DNA from: an uncultured Clostridia bacterium
Lineage (GTDB): Bacteria > Bacillota > Clostridia > UBA1381
DNA: 64,000 bases
Direction: 5' to 3'
Assembly: GCA_934462715.1 (NCBI GenBank)
Contig: CAKSIJ010000011.1
Coordinates: 39,444-103,443 of the forward strand
Below the pieces are notes generated by a model, which was given only the letters and a program-made list of their open reading frames with translations, was not told where the DNA came from and ran no database searches. Made by a program: the position numbers and the translations under genes. Numbering within the stretch: the first letter of the stretch is position 1; each line of letters begins with the position of its first letter. Below, in pieces: positions 18,868 through 27,920 of this stretch.

Positions 18868-19892
18868 AATTCAACACCGTCCCCGCCCTTAACCGTTTCA
18901 CCTATTATATATGCATTGCCTAAAATTTCAAGAGCCTTGTCCGCATTGCTTTTATCAACAATAATGCTCATTCCGACGCCCATATTATATGTATTGAACA
19001 TATCTCTTTCCGGGATATTGCCCTCTTTTTGCAAAACGTTAAATATCGGCAGGATTTTAACTGCACTCTTTTCTATTTTTGCACTGTAGCCTTTAGGTAT
19101 GCTTCTGGGAATATTTTCGTAAAAGCCGCCGCCGGTAATGTGTGATATAGCTTTGATGTTCACGCTCTTATATAAATCCATGATTTGTTTTACATATATC
19201 TTTGTGGGAGTCAAAAGCTCTTCTCCGAGAGTTTTGCCGAGTTCGTCTATATATACGTTTAAATCTCTGTTTTCAACGTCGAACACCTTTCTGACAAGAG
19301 AAAATCCGTTTGAATGTATTCCGCTTGACGGAATTGCTATAACAACATCTCCCTCTTTGATTTTAGAGTTGTCTATAATCTTTTCCTTATCGACCATACC
19401 GACCGAAAAGCCTGCAAGATCGTATTCGTCAATCGGGTAAAAACCGGGCATTTCCGCCGTTTCGCCGCCGATAAGTGCGCAGCCCGACTGTACGCAGCCC
19501 TCTGCAACTCCCGATACGATAGAAGCGATTTTTTCGGGAACATTCTTTCCGCAGGCGATATAATCAAGGAAAAACAGCGGCTTTGCTCCGCAGCAGATTA
19601 TATCGTTAACGCACATTGCAACGCAGTCTATTCCCACGGTATCATGCTTATCCATTAAAAACGCAATTTTAAGCTTTGTTCCGACTCCGTCCGTTCCGCT
19701 TACCATAACCGGAGTTTTAATCCCGGTCATATCGGGCATAAACAATCCGCCGAAGCCGCCTATATCGGACACAACTCCGTCTGTCATCGTTCTTGATATA
19801 TGCTTTTTCATAAGCTTTACCGCGTCATATCCGGCGGTAATGTCAACTCCTGCCGCAGCATAGCTGTCGGATTTTGATTTATTGTTGCTCAT
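18861..19892 (-). CDS. purM: Phosphoribosylformylglycinamidine cyclo-ligase (AIR synthetase)
   Basis: A 343-residue AIR synthetase. It shows [15 protein letters not shown], then [11 protein letters not shown], the phosphate loop [14 protein letters not shown] and the [17 protein letters not shown] segment. It closes the imidazole ring using ATP. The start follows AAAGGATAAAAAA. It sits between purF and purN. Confidence 0.96.
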   Translation of the reverse strand: MSNNKSKSDSYAAAGVDITAGYDAVKLMKKHISRTMTDGVVSDIGGFGGLFMPDMTGIKTPVMVSGTDGVGTKLKIAFLMDKHDTVGIDCVAMCVNDIICCGAKPLFFLDYIACGKNVPEKIASIVSGVAEGCVQSGCALIGGETAEMPGFYPIDEYDLAGFSVGMVDKEKIIDNSKIKEGDVVIAIPSSGIHSNGFSLVRKVFDVENRDLNVYIDELGKTLGEELLTPTKIYVKQIMDLYKSVNIKAISHITGGGFYENIPRSIPKGYSAKIEKSAVKILPIFNVLQKEGNIPERDMFNTYNMGVGMSIIVDKSNADKALEILGNAYIIGETVKGGDGVELC

Positions 19893-19954
19893 ATTTTTTA
19901 TCCTTTCCAGATCAGAATTTTGGTATTTTCATTTCAAAAGCTACAACAAAGCTT

Positions 19955-21379
19955 TTATTCCTTTCCATTCCAACAATAGGTGCAAAGCTTGCAGGGCTCA
20001 ATCCCTATCGCTTTTACTATACCGTCCAGCGACTGAAATTCCAGAGTTTCAAAATTAAGCTTTTCGCATATTGCTTTTCTTAAATTCTTTCCTCTTTCGG
20101 TATTTGAATCACTGTATTCCTCAATATACTTTAATCCTTCTTCACCCTCAAGCTCCGTAATTATTCTTCTTGCCAGAAGCTCCATTTCGCTTGTTGAGCG
20201 TGAAAAGTTCAAATACTTACAGCCGTACATAATCGGAGGGCAGGCAGAGCGCATATGCACCGATTTTGCCCCGTTTGCATACAGGAAATCAACCGTTTCT
20301 TTCAGCTGTGTACCTCTTACGATCGAATCGTCAACAAACAAAAGATTTTTTCCCTGAATTAATTCATGCACGGGAATCTGTTTCATTTTTGCAATTTTGT
20401 TTCTGTCTGTCTGATGAGTCGGCATAAAGCTTCTCGGCCATGTAGGCGTATATTTTATGAAAGGTCTTGCAAATGGTATTCCGCTCTCGTTTGCATAGCC
20501 TATCGCATGAGGCGTTCCCGAATCCGGCACTCCTCCGACATAATCTATATCGTGGCAAAGACCGTTTTGCTTGTCGTTTTCAGCCATTATCTCTCCGTTT
20601 CGGTATCTCATTACCTCAACGTTAACACCCTCATAATTTGAAGTCGGATAGCCGTAATAAGTCCAGAGGAACGAGCATATTTTCATTTCCTTGCCCGGTT
20701 CTGCGAGCCTTGTCAATTTTTCCGATGTAATCTCCGTGATTTCTCCCGGTCCCAGCTCCGCTTCGTCCTCATATCCGAGTTTTTTATACGCAAATGATTC
20801 AAATGACACGCAGTAGCCGTCGGAATTTTTTCCGATTAGTATCGGAAGTCTGCCGAATTTATCCCTTGCGGCTATAATTGATCCGTCCTCTTTCAAAATC
20901 ATAATCGAAGCCGAGCCGTCAATTGCATTCTGAGCAAACTTTATTCCGTCGGTAAAATCGCTTTTCTGATTAATCAGAGCCGCAACCAGTTCAACGGCGT
21001 TAACCTTTCCTCCCGTCATAACGTCAAAATGTCCGCCGCTGAAGGACAAATACTGATTTATCAGCTGTTCTGCATTATTGATAATTCCTATTACGCAGAT
21101 TGCATATGTTCCGAGATTGGAACGTATCATAAGCGGCTGCGGATCGGAATCGCTTATACAGCCGATTGCCGAATTTCCTTTCATTTCTTCAAATACATGA
21201 TCAAACTTTGTACGAAACGGTGAGTTTTCAATATTGTGAATCTCTCTTTGCAGACCGACTTCGGGGTCATAAGCCGCCATACCGCCCCTTCTTGTACCCA
21301 GATGCGAGTGATAATCAGTCCCGAAAAACACGTCGCTTATTGCGTCGCGCTTGCTGACTGTGCCAAAAAAACCGCCCAT
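19955..21379 (-). CDS. purF: Amidophosphoribosyltransferase-like PurF lacking the glutaminase cysteine
   Basis: A 474-residue PurF homologue in the expected operon position. The C-terminal phosphoribosyltransferase half looks intact: GVPDSGTPHAIGYANESG and the PRPP loop LLFVDDSIVRGTQLKET. The N-terminal class II glutaminase half is recognisable but altered. The protein begins MGGFFG where active enzymes have MCGI-G (or a propeptide ending before Cys), so the nucleophile cysteine is replaced by glycine, and the usual HNGN motif reads GIINNAEQ. The start is fixed by position and has no upstream in-frame cysteine. It may use ammonia, take it from a partner, or be regulatory; a second PurF may exist elsewhere. 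Confidence 0.85.
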   Translation of the reverse strand: MGGFFGTVSKRDAISDVFFGTDYHSHLGTRRGGMAAYDPEVGLQREIHNIENSPFRTKFDHVFEEMKGNSAIGCISDSDPQPLMIRSNLGTYAICVIGIINNAEQLINQYLSFSGGHFDVMTGGKVNAVELVAALINQKSDFTDGIKFAQNAIDGSASIMILKEDGSIIAARDKFGRLPILIGKNSDGYCVSFESFAYKKLGYEDEAELGPGEITEITSEKLTRLAEPGKEMKICSFLWTYYGYPTSNYEGVNVEVMRYRNGEIMAENDKQNGLCHDIDYVGGVPDSGTPHAIGYANESGIPFARPFIKYTPTWPRSFMPTHQTDRNKIAKMKQIPVHELIQGKNLLFVDDSIVRGTQLKETVDFLYANGAKSVHMRSACPPIMYGCKYLNFSRSTSEMELLARRIITELEGEEGLKYIEEYSDSNTERGKNLRKAICEKLNFETLEFQSLDGIVKAIGIEPCKLCTYCWNGKE

Positions 21380-21434
21380 AGCTTAATTGTTCTCCTTTCA
21401 ATTGTCCGGTCAGATTGCATTATCTTTTTATTTC

Positions 21435-22145
21435 TCATTCTCCGAGGATTCGCTTCATCATCTCATGATAAGCTCCCTCAACATTTCCCAGATCTCTTCT
21501 GAATCTGTCCTTGTCAAGCTTTTCATGTGTTTCGCTGTCCCAGAAACGGCAGGTATCGGGGGATATTTCGTCAGCAAGAACTATTTTTCCGTCCGAGGTT
21601 TTGCCAAATTCAAGCTTAAAATCAACAAGATCAACATTTAACTTTTTGAAAAATGCTTTCATAACATCGTTAACTTTGAAAGCCAATGACTTTATCGTTT
21701 CGATTTCCTCATGTGTTGCCGCTCCCAGAGCTATAGCGTGATAGCTGTTCATAAGAGGATCGCCCAGCTCATCGTTTTTATATGAAAACTCTATTGTCGG
21801 CTCGCTGAAAACTATACCCTCTTCAACTCCGAAGCGTTTTGCAAAGGAGCCTGCCGAAATATTTCTGATTATTACTTCAAGAGGAACAATGCTGACTTTT
21901 TTAACCAATGTTTCTCTGTCCGAAAGCTCTTTTACAAAATGAGTCGGAACACCCTCTTTTTCAAGTATCTGCATCATGTAGTTCGTAACACGGTTATTAA
22001 TTGCGCCCTTACCGCTTATTGTTCCCTTTTTCAGACCGTTAAACGCCGTAGCGTCATCCTTGTAATCCACCAAAAGGATTTCGGGATCATCGGTTGCGTA
22101 AACCTTTTTTGCTTTTCCCTCATAAAGTAACTCTTTCTTTTCCAT
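21435..22145 (-). CDS. purC: SAICAR synthetase
   Basis: A 236-residue enzyme coupling CAIR with aspartate using ATP. It shows LLYEGKAKKVYATDDPEILL at the N-terminus, then VPLEVIIRNISAGSFAKRFG and LADEISPDTCRFWD. Normal length for the bacterial short form. RBS AGGAGGACAATATC precedes the ATG. Second gene of the pur operon. Confidence 0.97.
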   Translation of the reverse strand: MEKKELLYEGKAKKVYATDDPEILLVDYKDDATAFNGLKKGTISGKGAINNRVTNYMMQILEKEGVPTHFVKELSDRETLVKKVSIVPLEVIIRNISAGSFAKRFGVEEGIVFSEPTIEFSYKNDELGDPLMNSYHAIALGAATHEEIETIKSLAFKVNDVMKAFFKKLNVDLVDFKLEFGKTSDGKIVLADEISPDTCRFWDSETHEKLDKDRFRRDLGNVEGAYHEMMKRILGE

Positions 22146-22202
22146 GATATTGTCCTCCTGTAAAATATATTTTTTATTTGCTTTGTTATTGACGGTTATA
22201 TT

Positions 22203-22697
22203 TTATTTATTAAATTCTTCCGCTATTGCCGCATCCTTTTCAAGAACCTTTGCTGCGTCGTTTTTTCTCTTTTTCACAAGTCTTTCCGCAAGTTCATCGT
22301 CCTCGACTGCAAGAATCTGCGCAGACAACAAGGCGGCATTAACCCCTCCGTCTATGGCAACGGCCGCAACCGGTATACCGGATGGCATTTGTACCGTAGA
22401 CAGCAAAGCGTCAATGCCGTCAAGATTTGTTGATTTGCACGGTATTCCTATAACCGGCAGGGTAGTGTTCGCAGCGATAGCCCCGGCCAAATGCGCCGCC
22501 ATACCGGCAGCCGCAATAATAACCCCAAATCCGTTTTTCCTTGCACAGGCAGCAAATTCCTTTGCCTCGGACGGAGTTCGGTGCGCCGAATATACATGAA
22601 CCTCAGCAGGAATTTCCAGCTGCTTTAATGTATCGTATGCTTTTCTCACTATCGGTAAATCACTGTCACTGCCCATAATAATCGCAACTTTTTTCAT
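22203..22697 (-). CDS. purE: N5-CAIR mutase, class I PurE
   Basis: A 164-residue PurE. It opens with KKVAIIMGSDSDLPIV, includes SAHRTPSEAKEFA with the catalytic His, and AAAGMAAHLAGAIAANT. The usual partner PurK is absent from the window. It is the first gene after the guanine riboswitch, 55 bases downstream of the terminator hairpin; the ribosome binding site is GGAAAGGATTG. Confidence 0.96.
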   Translation of the reverse strand: MKKVAIIMGSDSDLPIVRKAYDTLKQLEIPAEVHVYSAHRTPSEAKEFAACARKNGFGVIIAAAGMAAHLAGAIAANTTLPVIGIPCKSTNLDGIDALLSTVQMPSGIPVAAVAIDGGVNAALLSAQILAVEDDELAERLVKKRKNDAAKVLEKDAAIAEEFNK

Positions 22698-22751
22698 TAT
22701 AAATTCAATCCTTTCCGAACATTAATTTGTCCGTTTTTTATCCGTAAAAAC

Positions 22752-22791
22752 AAAAAGACACGCCTATGGTGTACGAATCTCATAGCGTGCC
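22752..22791 (-). terminator. Riboswitch expression-platform terminator
   Basis: On the minus strand GGCACGCTATG (22791-22781) pairs with CATAGGCGTGTC (22768-22757), followed by TTTTTG. The 3' arm contains CCAUAG (positions 22769-22764), which is complementary to CUAUGG at the 3' side of the aptamer P1 stem (22927-22922), so an antiterminator can compete with both. Confidence 0.8.
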
Positions 22792-22920
22792 GCAAGCAAA
22801 AATAAAAATATGCGAACCAGGGGTAAATGACGATTCGTAGTATTTTTACATATAAAACTTATGCAAGACAAAAAAGGCATTGTCCCTGCTTATGTAAACC
22901 AATGCACAATTATTATGTCT

Positions 22921-22988
22921 TCCATAGCGTAGGCGCTTTACGGTTGCCACGTAGAAACTCTCGCACCATATCTGCGAGCTAATATGGA
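22921..22988 (-). ncRNA. Guanine-class purine riboswitch aptamer
   Basis: On the minus strand P1 is UCCAUA/UAUGGA, P2 is CUCGCA/UGCGAG with loop GAUAUGG, J2/3 reads AGUUUCUAC, and the P3 loop contains ACCGUAAA; these are purine-riboswitch signatures. The base before UAUGG in J3/1 is C, the guanine-type specificity base (U would mean adenine). It lies just downstream of a promoter and about 220 bases upstream of purE, with a terminator in between, so high guanine should switch the purine operon off. Confidence 0.93.
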
Positions 22989-22998
22989 TTACATTATT

Positions 22999-23027
22999 AT
23001 CATAACATATAAAAATTTTTATTTCAA
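22999..23027 (-). promoter_or_regulatory. pur operon promoter
   Basis: Minus strand TTGAAA (23027-23022), a 17-bp spacer and TATGAT (23004-22999) with a TG extension. The start would be about 22992, four bases before the aptamer P1, which fits well. Confidence 0.75.
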
Positions 23028-23050
23028 GTAAATATTCCAATATATTTTAT

Positions 23051-23071
23051 TTTTATCAATTATTGATAAAA
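23051..23071. promoter_or_regulatory. 21-bp perfect dyad upstream of the pur promoter
   Basis: Arms TTTTATCAAT (23051-23060) and ATTGATAAAA (23062-23071) around one central base, centred about 36 bp upstream of the -35 box. A possible operator; it does not match PurBox or other consensus I know. Confidence 0.4.
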
Positions 23072-23097
23072 ATAACCCCAAACATTCTGTAAAGATT

Positions 23098-23130
23098 GGC
23101 AATATTCGGGTGAATATGCCGAATATTGCC
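23098..23130. promoter_or_regulatory. 12-bp inverted repeat in the pur/DUF4886 intergenic region
   Basis: GGCAATATTCGG (23098-23109) and CCGAATATTGCC (23119-23130), perfect arms with a nine-base spacer and no T-run. The remaining 160 bases up to the next gene show nothing clear. Confidence 0.4.
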
Positions 23131-23294
23131 TTCAACCCCGTCAACCATAATTTAAAACTTACACTCAGCCTGACGATACTACAGAAAAATCTTGCAAATA
23201 CCGAAATTTTGTGTTATAATTGAAAACAACATACGGGATTATTTCTGTTATTTTCAGAAATACGCAATCAATAATACACATGAGGTGATTGAAT

Positions 23295-24011
23295 ATGAAG
23301 ATTTTATCTGTCGGCAACAGTTTTTCGGAGGACGCACAGCGGTACCTTCACAGATTAGCTGTTGCCAACAACAAAGATTTAATGTGCGTTAATTTATATA
23401 TAGGCGGCTGCCCCTTAGAGGAACACTATATAAATTTAACTGACGATGAAAAAAATTATGATTTTCAGGTAAACGGAGCAAATACTCATCTTAAGGTTTC
23501 AATAAAAGAGATCATAAAAAGCAACGAATGGGATTATATTACCTTGCAGCAGGCGAGCCACTTAAGCTTCAGCTTTGAAAGCTATGTGCCATACCTTGAA
23601 AAAATAAACGAATGGATCAGTTTAAGATGTCCCCGTACCAAAATATTGCTGCATCAAACATGGGCATATCCCGAAAATCATGAAAGACTGTACGAGGTCG
23701 GATTCGGTACAACCGAAGAAATGTTTTCAAAAGTAAGAGAAGCGTACAAAAAAGCACAAGAATTAATTAAGCCCGACGGAGTAATCACAAGCGGCGAAGC
23801 TATGCTTGAAGCCTACCGCGCTTTCCCCGATATAGTTTACCGCGATCAGATTCATGCAAGCTACGGCTTTGGCAGATATTTACTGAGTTGTATTTGGTAT
23901 AAGCATTTGTTCGGCGAAATACCCGAAAAACATATATCAAGCTTTGACGAACCCGTCGACAGCAAGCATTTAACCGAAATAAACCAAATAATAAACCGCA
24001 TTTGCAATTAG
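23295..24011 (+). CDS. DUF4886 family (SGNH-hydrolase-like) protein
   Basis: A 238-residue protein that begins MKILSVGNSFSEDA, the GNSF block with serine typical of SGNH/GDSL-like DUF4886 proteins; YITLQQASHL and a C-terminal DQIHASYGFGRYL supply candidate Gly/Asn and Asp-His positions. Relatives are found with glycan-degrading genes and may deacetylate sugars; the substrate is unknown. No signal peptide, so cytosolic. The start at 23295 follows GAGGTGATTG; a TTG two codons earlier is less likely. A hydrolase gene follows 55 bp later. Confidence 0.72.
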   Translation: MKILSVGNSFSEDAQRYLHRLAVANNKDLMCVNLYIGGCPLEEHYINLTDDEKNYDFQVNGANTHLKVSIKEIIKSNEWDYITLQQASHLSFSFESYVPYLEKINEWISLRCPRTKILLHQTWAYPENHERLYEVGFGTTEEMFSKVREAYKKAQELIKPDGVITSGEAMLEAYRAFPDIVYRDQIHASYGFGRYLLSCIWYKHLFGEIPEKHISSFDEPVDSKHLTEINQIINRICN

Positions 24012-24066
24012 GTTTTAAGATAATGAGATATTCAACTGCCTTATAATGAGTAAAGGAGATCTGTTA

Positions 24067-24816
24067 ATGGAATATAAAAATATATACTATACAAGCAACA
24101 CCGACATTTACCGTTCATTAGACATTTTTGTGCCGGAAAACACAAACGATAATATCCCGGTATTTATATATTTTCACGGCGGCGGTCTGGAGTCGGGCAG
24201 CAAGGAAGAAATTCCCCCCAAGTGTTTTATTAAAAATAATGTTTGTGTTGTATCGGTCAATTATCGTATGTATCCGTATTGCCGATACCCCGATTATATT
24301 TGGGACTGCGCTTTGGGAGTAAAATGGGTAACGGAGCATATTGAACAATATGCGAATGTTTCCGGAGTATTTATCGGCGGAACCTCAGCCGGAGCGTATA
24401 TAGCCATGATGCTGTGCTTTGACCGCAAATACCTCTCGGTCTGCGGTGTGGATTTCAGCAAAATAGCGGGCTTCGTTTTCAATGCCGGACAACCGACCAC
24501 GCATTTCAACATTCTCAGAGAACGAGGTATGAACCCATTGAAATGCGTTGTCGACGAAGCTGCACCGCTGTTTCATATTGATGAATATAACAATCAGCCG
24601 CCGATGCTCATTTTTTGCGCCGATAATGACATGGTAAACAGATACGAACAAATTCAGCTGTTAATCGGCACTTTAAAATGCATGAATTACCCGGCTGAAA
24701 ATATATACTTTGAACTTGTAAAAGGTCATTCTCATTGTGATTATATAGAGAATGACAGTTTGTTTGCAGAAAAAATAATCGGGTTTATATTTAAAACAAT
24801 CAATGATAATGTATGA
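24067..24816 (+). CDS. Alpha/beta hydrolase (carboxylesterase-like)
   Basis: A 249-residue esterase of the HGGG (hormone-sensitive-lipase/BD-FAE) group. It has the oxyanion motif YFHGGGLESGS, the nucleophile serine in GGTSAGAYIAMM, a candidate acid in CADNDMVNRYEQ and the histidine in KGHSHCDY. No signal peptide. The start at 24067 follows AAAGGAGATC. Placed after a DUF4886 gene, it may help remove ester groups from imported sugars; that is inference. Confidence 0.8.
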   Translation: MEYKNIYYTSNTDIYRSLDIFVPENTNDNIPVFIYFHGGGLESGSKEEIPPKCFIKNNVCVVSVNYRMYPYCRYPDYIWDCALGVKWVTEHIEQYANVSGVFIGGTSAGAYIAMMLCFDRKYLSVCGVDFSKIAGFVFNAGQPTTHFNILRERGMNPLKCVVDEAAPLFHIDEYNNQPPMLIFCADNDMVNRYEQIQLLIGTLKCMNYPAENIYFELVKGHSHCDYIENDSLFAEKIIGFIFKTINDNV

Positions 24817-24890
24817 ATGATGTAAATTTTTTATACTGACGTACATACGTTTTTTGATTACACTCAAAACAAAAAAATTCAAATAAAAAG

Positions 24891-24927
24891 AAATGCACAT
24901 ATCCGCCGTCGGCAAATATGTGCATTT
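24891..24927. terminator. Bidirectional intrinsic terminator
   Basis: AAATGCACATAT (24891-24902) and ATATGTGCATTT (24916-24927), followed by TTCTTTTT on the plus strand. It separates the convergent hydrolase and HU genes. Confidence 0.8.
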
Positions 24928-24937
24928 TCTTTTTGAC

Positions 24938-25213
24938 TTATTTATTTACGGTATCCTTTAAAGCCTTACCTGCTTTGAAAGCCGGAACCTTAGAAGCAGC
25001 GATTGTGATTTCTTCGCCTGTTCTGGGGTTCTTACCCTTTCTTGCTTCTCTTGCTCTTACTTCAAATGTACCAAAGCCTACGAGCTGTACCTTGTCACCG
25101 CTTACCATAGCGTCTGTAATAGCTGCGATAGTTGCTGATAATGCCTTTTCGGCGTCCTTCTTTGACAGTTCTGCATTTTCTGCGATAACTGCTACTAATT
25201 CTGTTTTGTTCAT
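24938..25213 (-). CDS. hup: HU-family DNA-binding protein
   Basis: A 91-residue HU with the normal length and the signatures [35 protein letters not shown] and NPRTGEEI followed by [12 protein letters not shown]. It forms dimers that bend and compact DNA. The RBS GGGAGGAAACATTA precedes the ATG. Single gene with its own terminator. Confidence 0.97.
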   Translation of the reverse strand: MNKTELVAVIAENAELSKKDAEKALSATIAAITDAMVSGDKVQLVGFGTFEVRAREARKGKNPRTGEEITIAASKVPAFKAGKALKDTVNK

Positions 25214-25391
25214 TAATGTTTCCTCCCAAATTTTTTTTATTAAGGTTGTGTCTGTAACCTACTTACCTATTTTATACAAAAATCATTGATTTGTCAAGGG
25301 TTTTCCTATATTTTTTAGCAAATTCTGAAAATTTTACACTTATTACACACATAATTTACTTTTGTACGTTAATAATTGTCAATATCAACTA

Positions 25392-26618
25392 TTATTTATC
25401 AGTTATGCAACTGTCATCCATACTTTCAACGCTTCTCAATTGTCTTTGAATCGCTCTTGTTCTTGTGCCAACCAGCGAATCCAATTCTTTATTTGCCTGG
25501 TTAATTCTCTGCTGTACCGCTTCAATAACTCCGGCAAATTTATCAAATTCGTTTTTAACTCCACTCAGTATTTTCCATACCTCCTGAGAGCGTTTCTGAA
25601 TCGCAATCGTTTTAAAGCCCATTTGTATGCTGTTGAGAAGCGCAGCCATAGTACTCGGCCCCGAAACGCACACTCTGTAATTCTGCTGTAAAAAGGCTGT
25701 AAGCTCCGGATTATTTACCACCTCGGCATACAGTCCCTCAGTTGGCAGGAACATGACCGCAAAATCGGTTGTGTACGGCACTTCTACATATTTTGTGTGT
25801 ATATCCTTTGCAAACTGCTTGATTCTCTCGGACAGCTGTTTTGAAGCCGCCTTGACCTCATCAACATTACCGCTTTCATATGCGTCCTGCAATTGCATAT
25901 ATGCGTCCTGAGGGAATTTTGAATCTATGGGCAGATATGTAAAGCTTCCGTCGGCGGACGGCATTTTAACCGCATATTCAACGACATTTTTGCTCATCGG
26001 AACGGTTGCCACATTTTCCTCATACTGCTCCGGTGCAAGAATCTCCTTGAGTATCGCCCCGAGCTGAATTTCACCAAGTATCCCTCTGGATTTTACATTT
26101 GAAAGAACCTTTTTCAAATCTCCGACTCCCGATGCAAGATTCTGCATTTCGCCCAAGCCCTTATAAACCTGTTCAAGTCTTTCGCTTACAAGCTTAAACG
26201 ATTGATTCATTTTTTCTTCAAGCGTTTTCTGAAGCTTTTCATCAACCGTTCTGCGCATTTCATCAAGCTTTCTTTCGTTTTGCTCTCCGAGATCGGTCAA
26301 TTTTTTTTCCACCGTTGTACGCACGCCCTCAAGCTTTTCCTCATAAGCCTTGAAACGCATTTCATTTCTTGCAAAGCTTTCTGTTAAAACCCTGTTCATA
26401 TCCTCCAGCTTTCTTATTTGCAGCTCATCGGTATTTTTTTGATTCGCCGTTATAAGCTCTCCGAGCGATTTTACCGAGCTTTGCGTTCCGTCCAGTATAA
26501 ACCGGCTTTCCTCTCTCATATCCGGCAGAGAATCGCTTTTCCCTCTTTTTAAAAGTACCGCAATCACGGCAAGCTGTATCAAAATAACCAATGAAAGTAT
26601 TACAATAACCAATTCCAT
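25392..26618 (-). CDS. rmuC: DNA recombination protein RmuC
   Basis: A 408-residue RmuC: one N-terminal membrane anchor (about residues 1-24), a long coiled coil (about 40-165) and the RmuC nuclease-like core with LGEIQLGAILKEILAP, YLPIDSKFPQDAY, DFAVMFLPTEGLYAEV and GPSTMAALLNSIQMGF. The role is a predicted limiter of sequence inversion at repeats, known mainly from E. coli genetics. I start at ATG 26618, preceded by AGGTGA; a GTG seven codons earlier is possible. It follows rex on the same strand. Confidence 0.92.
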   Translation of the reverse strand: MELVIVILSLVILIQLAVIAVLLKRGKSDSLPDMREESRFILDGTQSSVKSLGELITANQKNTDELQIRKLEDMNRVLTESFARNEMRFKAYEEKLEGVRTTVEKKLTDLGEQNERKLDEMRRTVDEKLQKTLEEKMNQSFKLVSERLEQVYKGLGEMQNLASGVGDLKKVLSNVKSRGILGEIQLGAILKEILAPEQYEENVATVPMSKNVVEYAVKMPSADGSFTYLPIDSKFPQDAYMQLQDAYESGNVDEVKAASKQLSERIKQFAKDIHTKYVEVPYTTDFAVMFLPTEGLYAEVVNNPELTAFLQQNYRVCVSGPSTMAALLNSIQMGFKTIAIQKRSQEVWKILSGVKNEFDKFAGVIEAVQQRINQANKELDSLVGTRTRAIQRQLRSVESMDDSCITDK

Positions 26619-26659
26619 AACAAATTTCACCTGTTTCACTGCTCCGGTATATTTACCGA

Positions 26660-27307
26660 TTATGCATTTTCCGTTTCTCCCTGCTTGATTTTATAAGATA
26701 ACGTCATAAGACTGTCCGACATATGCACGTTTTCTATCACAACAGGCTTTGATGTTTTTATTTCCGCAGAGGAAAAATTCCATAAGCCTTTTATTCCGTA
26801 ATTTGCCAGATTCTCCGCAAGCGTTCCGACTTCCTTTTTCGGCAGTGCCAGAATTGCTATCGAAATGCCGTTATCCCTTATGTATTTTTCAATATCGTTA
26901 ATATTGTAAATAGGCTTCTGATTTACGGTTTTACCGATTTTATCGGGATCGTTATCAAACAATGCTGTTATCACAAAACCTCTTTTTTCAAAACTTGCAT
27001 GATTGACAAGCGCCAGTCCCAAATGCCCCGCACCTATAATTACCGCCTTATAGCCCTCTTTAAGCCCGAGAAGCTCCGCTATTTCATTATACAGATATTC
27101 AACGTTATATCCGTACCCCTGCTGTCCGAAGCCGCCGAAATAGTTAAAATCCTGTCTTATCTGAGAGGCTGTCACATTCATCTTATCGCTGAGCTTTGCG
27201 GACGATATGCGCGCCGTACCGCTTCTGAGAATATCCCCCAGATATCTGTAGTACCTCGGAAGTCTTTTGATTACCACCTCAGGTACGTTTTTATCTTTAT
27301 AATTCAC
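26660..27307 (-). CDS. rex: Redox-sensing transcriptional repressor Rex
   Basis: A 215-residue Rex. The N-terminal winged helix includes VIKRLPRYYRYL and SQIRQDFNYFGGFGQQGYGY; the Rossmann domain has VIIGAGHLGLALVNH for NAD(H). Rex senses the NADH/NAD ratio and represses fermentation and anaerobic respiration genes. The start is GTG at 27307 after CAGGAGTG; the longer frame to 27340 lacks a ribosome binding site. I did not find a convincing Rex operator in this window. Confidence 0.95.
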   Translation of the reverse strand: MNYKDKNVPEVVIKRLPRYYRYLGDILRSGTARISSAKLSDKMNVTASQIRQDFNYFGGFGQQGYGYNVEYLYNEIAELLGLKEGYKAVIIGAGHLGLALVNHASFEKRGFVITALFDNDPDKIGKTVNQKPIYNINDIEKYIRDNGISIAILALPKKEVGTLAENLANYGIKGLWNFSSAEIKTSKPVVIENVHMSDSLMTLSYKIKQGETENA

Positions 27308-27446
27308 AAATAACACTCCTGTCTTTTCTGTGCCGTGCATACATCAAGCCGCCGTACGGCTTATATACCGCAATTTATATTTAACAGACTGATTATACCA
27401 CAACTCGGCTGATTTTGCAACTATAATTAAATTGTAAAATATGTAA

Positions 27447-27920
27447 TTATATTTTGTCTATCAAAACCACTACGGAAGAAGAAATTCCCTCGCCCGTTCC
27501 CTCAAATCCAAGCCCCTCGGTCGTAGTTGCCTTGACGCTTACCGAATCGATGTCAATATTCATCGCTTTTGCAATGTTTCTTCTCATCGAATTGATATAA
27601 GGTGCAAGCTTCGGCTTCTGGCACACTATGGTAATATCGCAGTTCATACAATAATAATTTTTTTCTTTCAGCAGCCCGATAACCCGTTCGAGCAGTACAA
27701 GGCTTGAAATTCCCTTGTAGCTTTCGTCGTTATCCGGAAAATGCTTTCCTATATCCCCCATTGCAGCCGCTCCGAGCAATGCGTCGCAAAGCGCATGGAG
27801 CGGTGCGTCTGCATCCGAATGTCCGAGCAGCCCCATTGAATAATCAATCTTTTCTCCGCACAAATATAAATCCCTGTTTTCAGCCAGCCGATGTACGTCA
27901 TATCCGTGTCCGATTCTCAT
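27447..27920 (-). CDS. ispF: 2-C-methyl-D-erythritol 2,4-cyclodiphosphate synthase
   Basis: A 157-residue IspF of the non-mevalonate isoprenoid pathway. It starts [14 protein letters not shown], with the zinc ligands Asp and His in GHGYDVH and the [20 protein letters not shown] segment; the C-terminus has [12 protein letters not shown]. It overlaps ispD by four bases (ATGA), so the two consecutive-pathway enzymes are translationally coupled. Confidence 0.97.
   Translation of the reverse strand: MRIGHGYDVHRLAENRDLYLCGEKIDYSMGLLGHSDADAPLHALCDALLGAAAMGDIGKHFPDNDESYKGISSLVLLERVIGLLKEKNYYCMNCDITIVCQKPKLAPYINSMRRNIAKAMNIDIDSVSVKATTTEGLGFEGTGEGISSSVVVLIDKI

Noticed and set aside
22846..23040. A 64-codon minus-strand frame over the purine riboswitch
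   Set aside because: The sequence is explained by the riboswitch fold and its promoter.
27346..27362. A fourth copy of the dispersed hairpin repeat in front of rex
   Set aside because: Only the GCCGCCGTACGGC core is alike; the flanking blocks shared by the three copies are missing.
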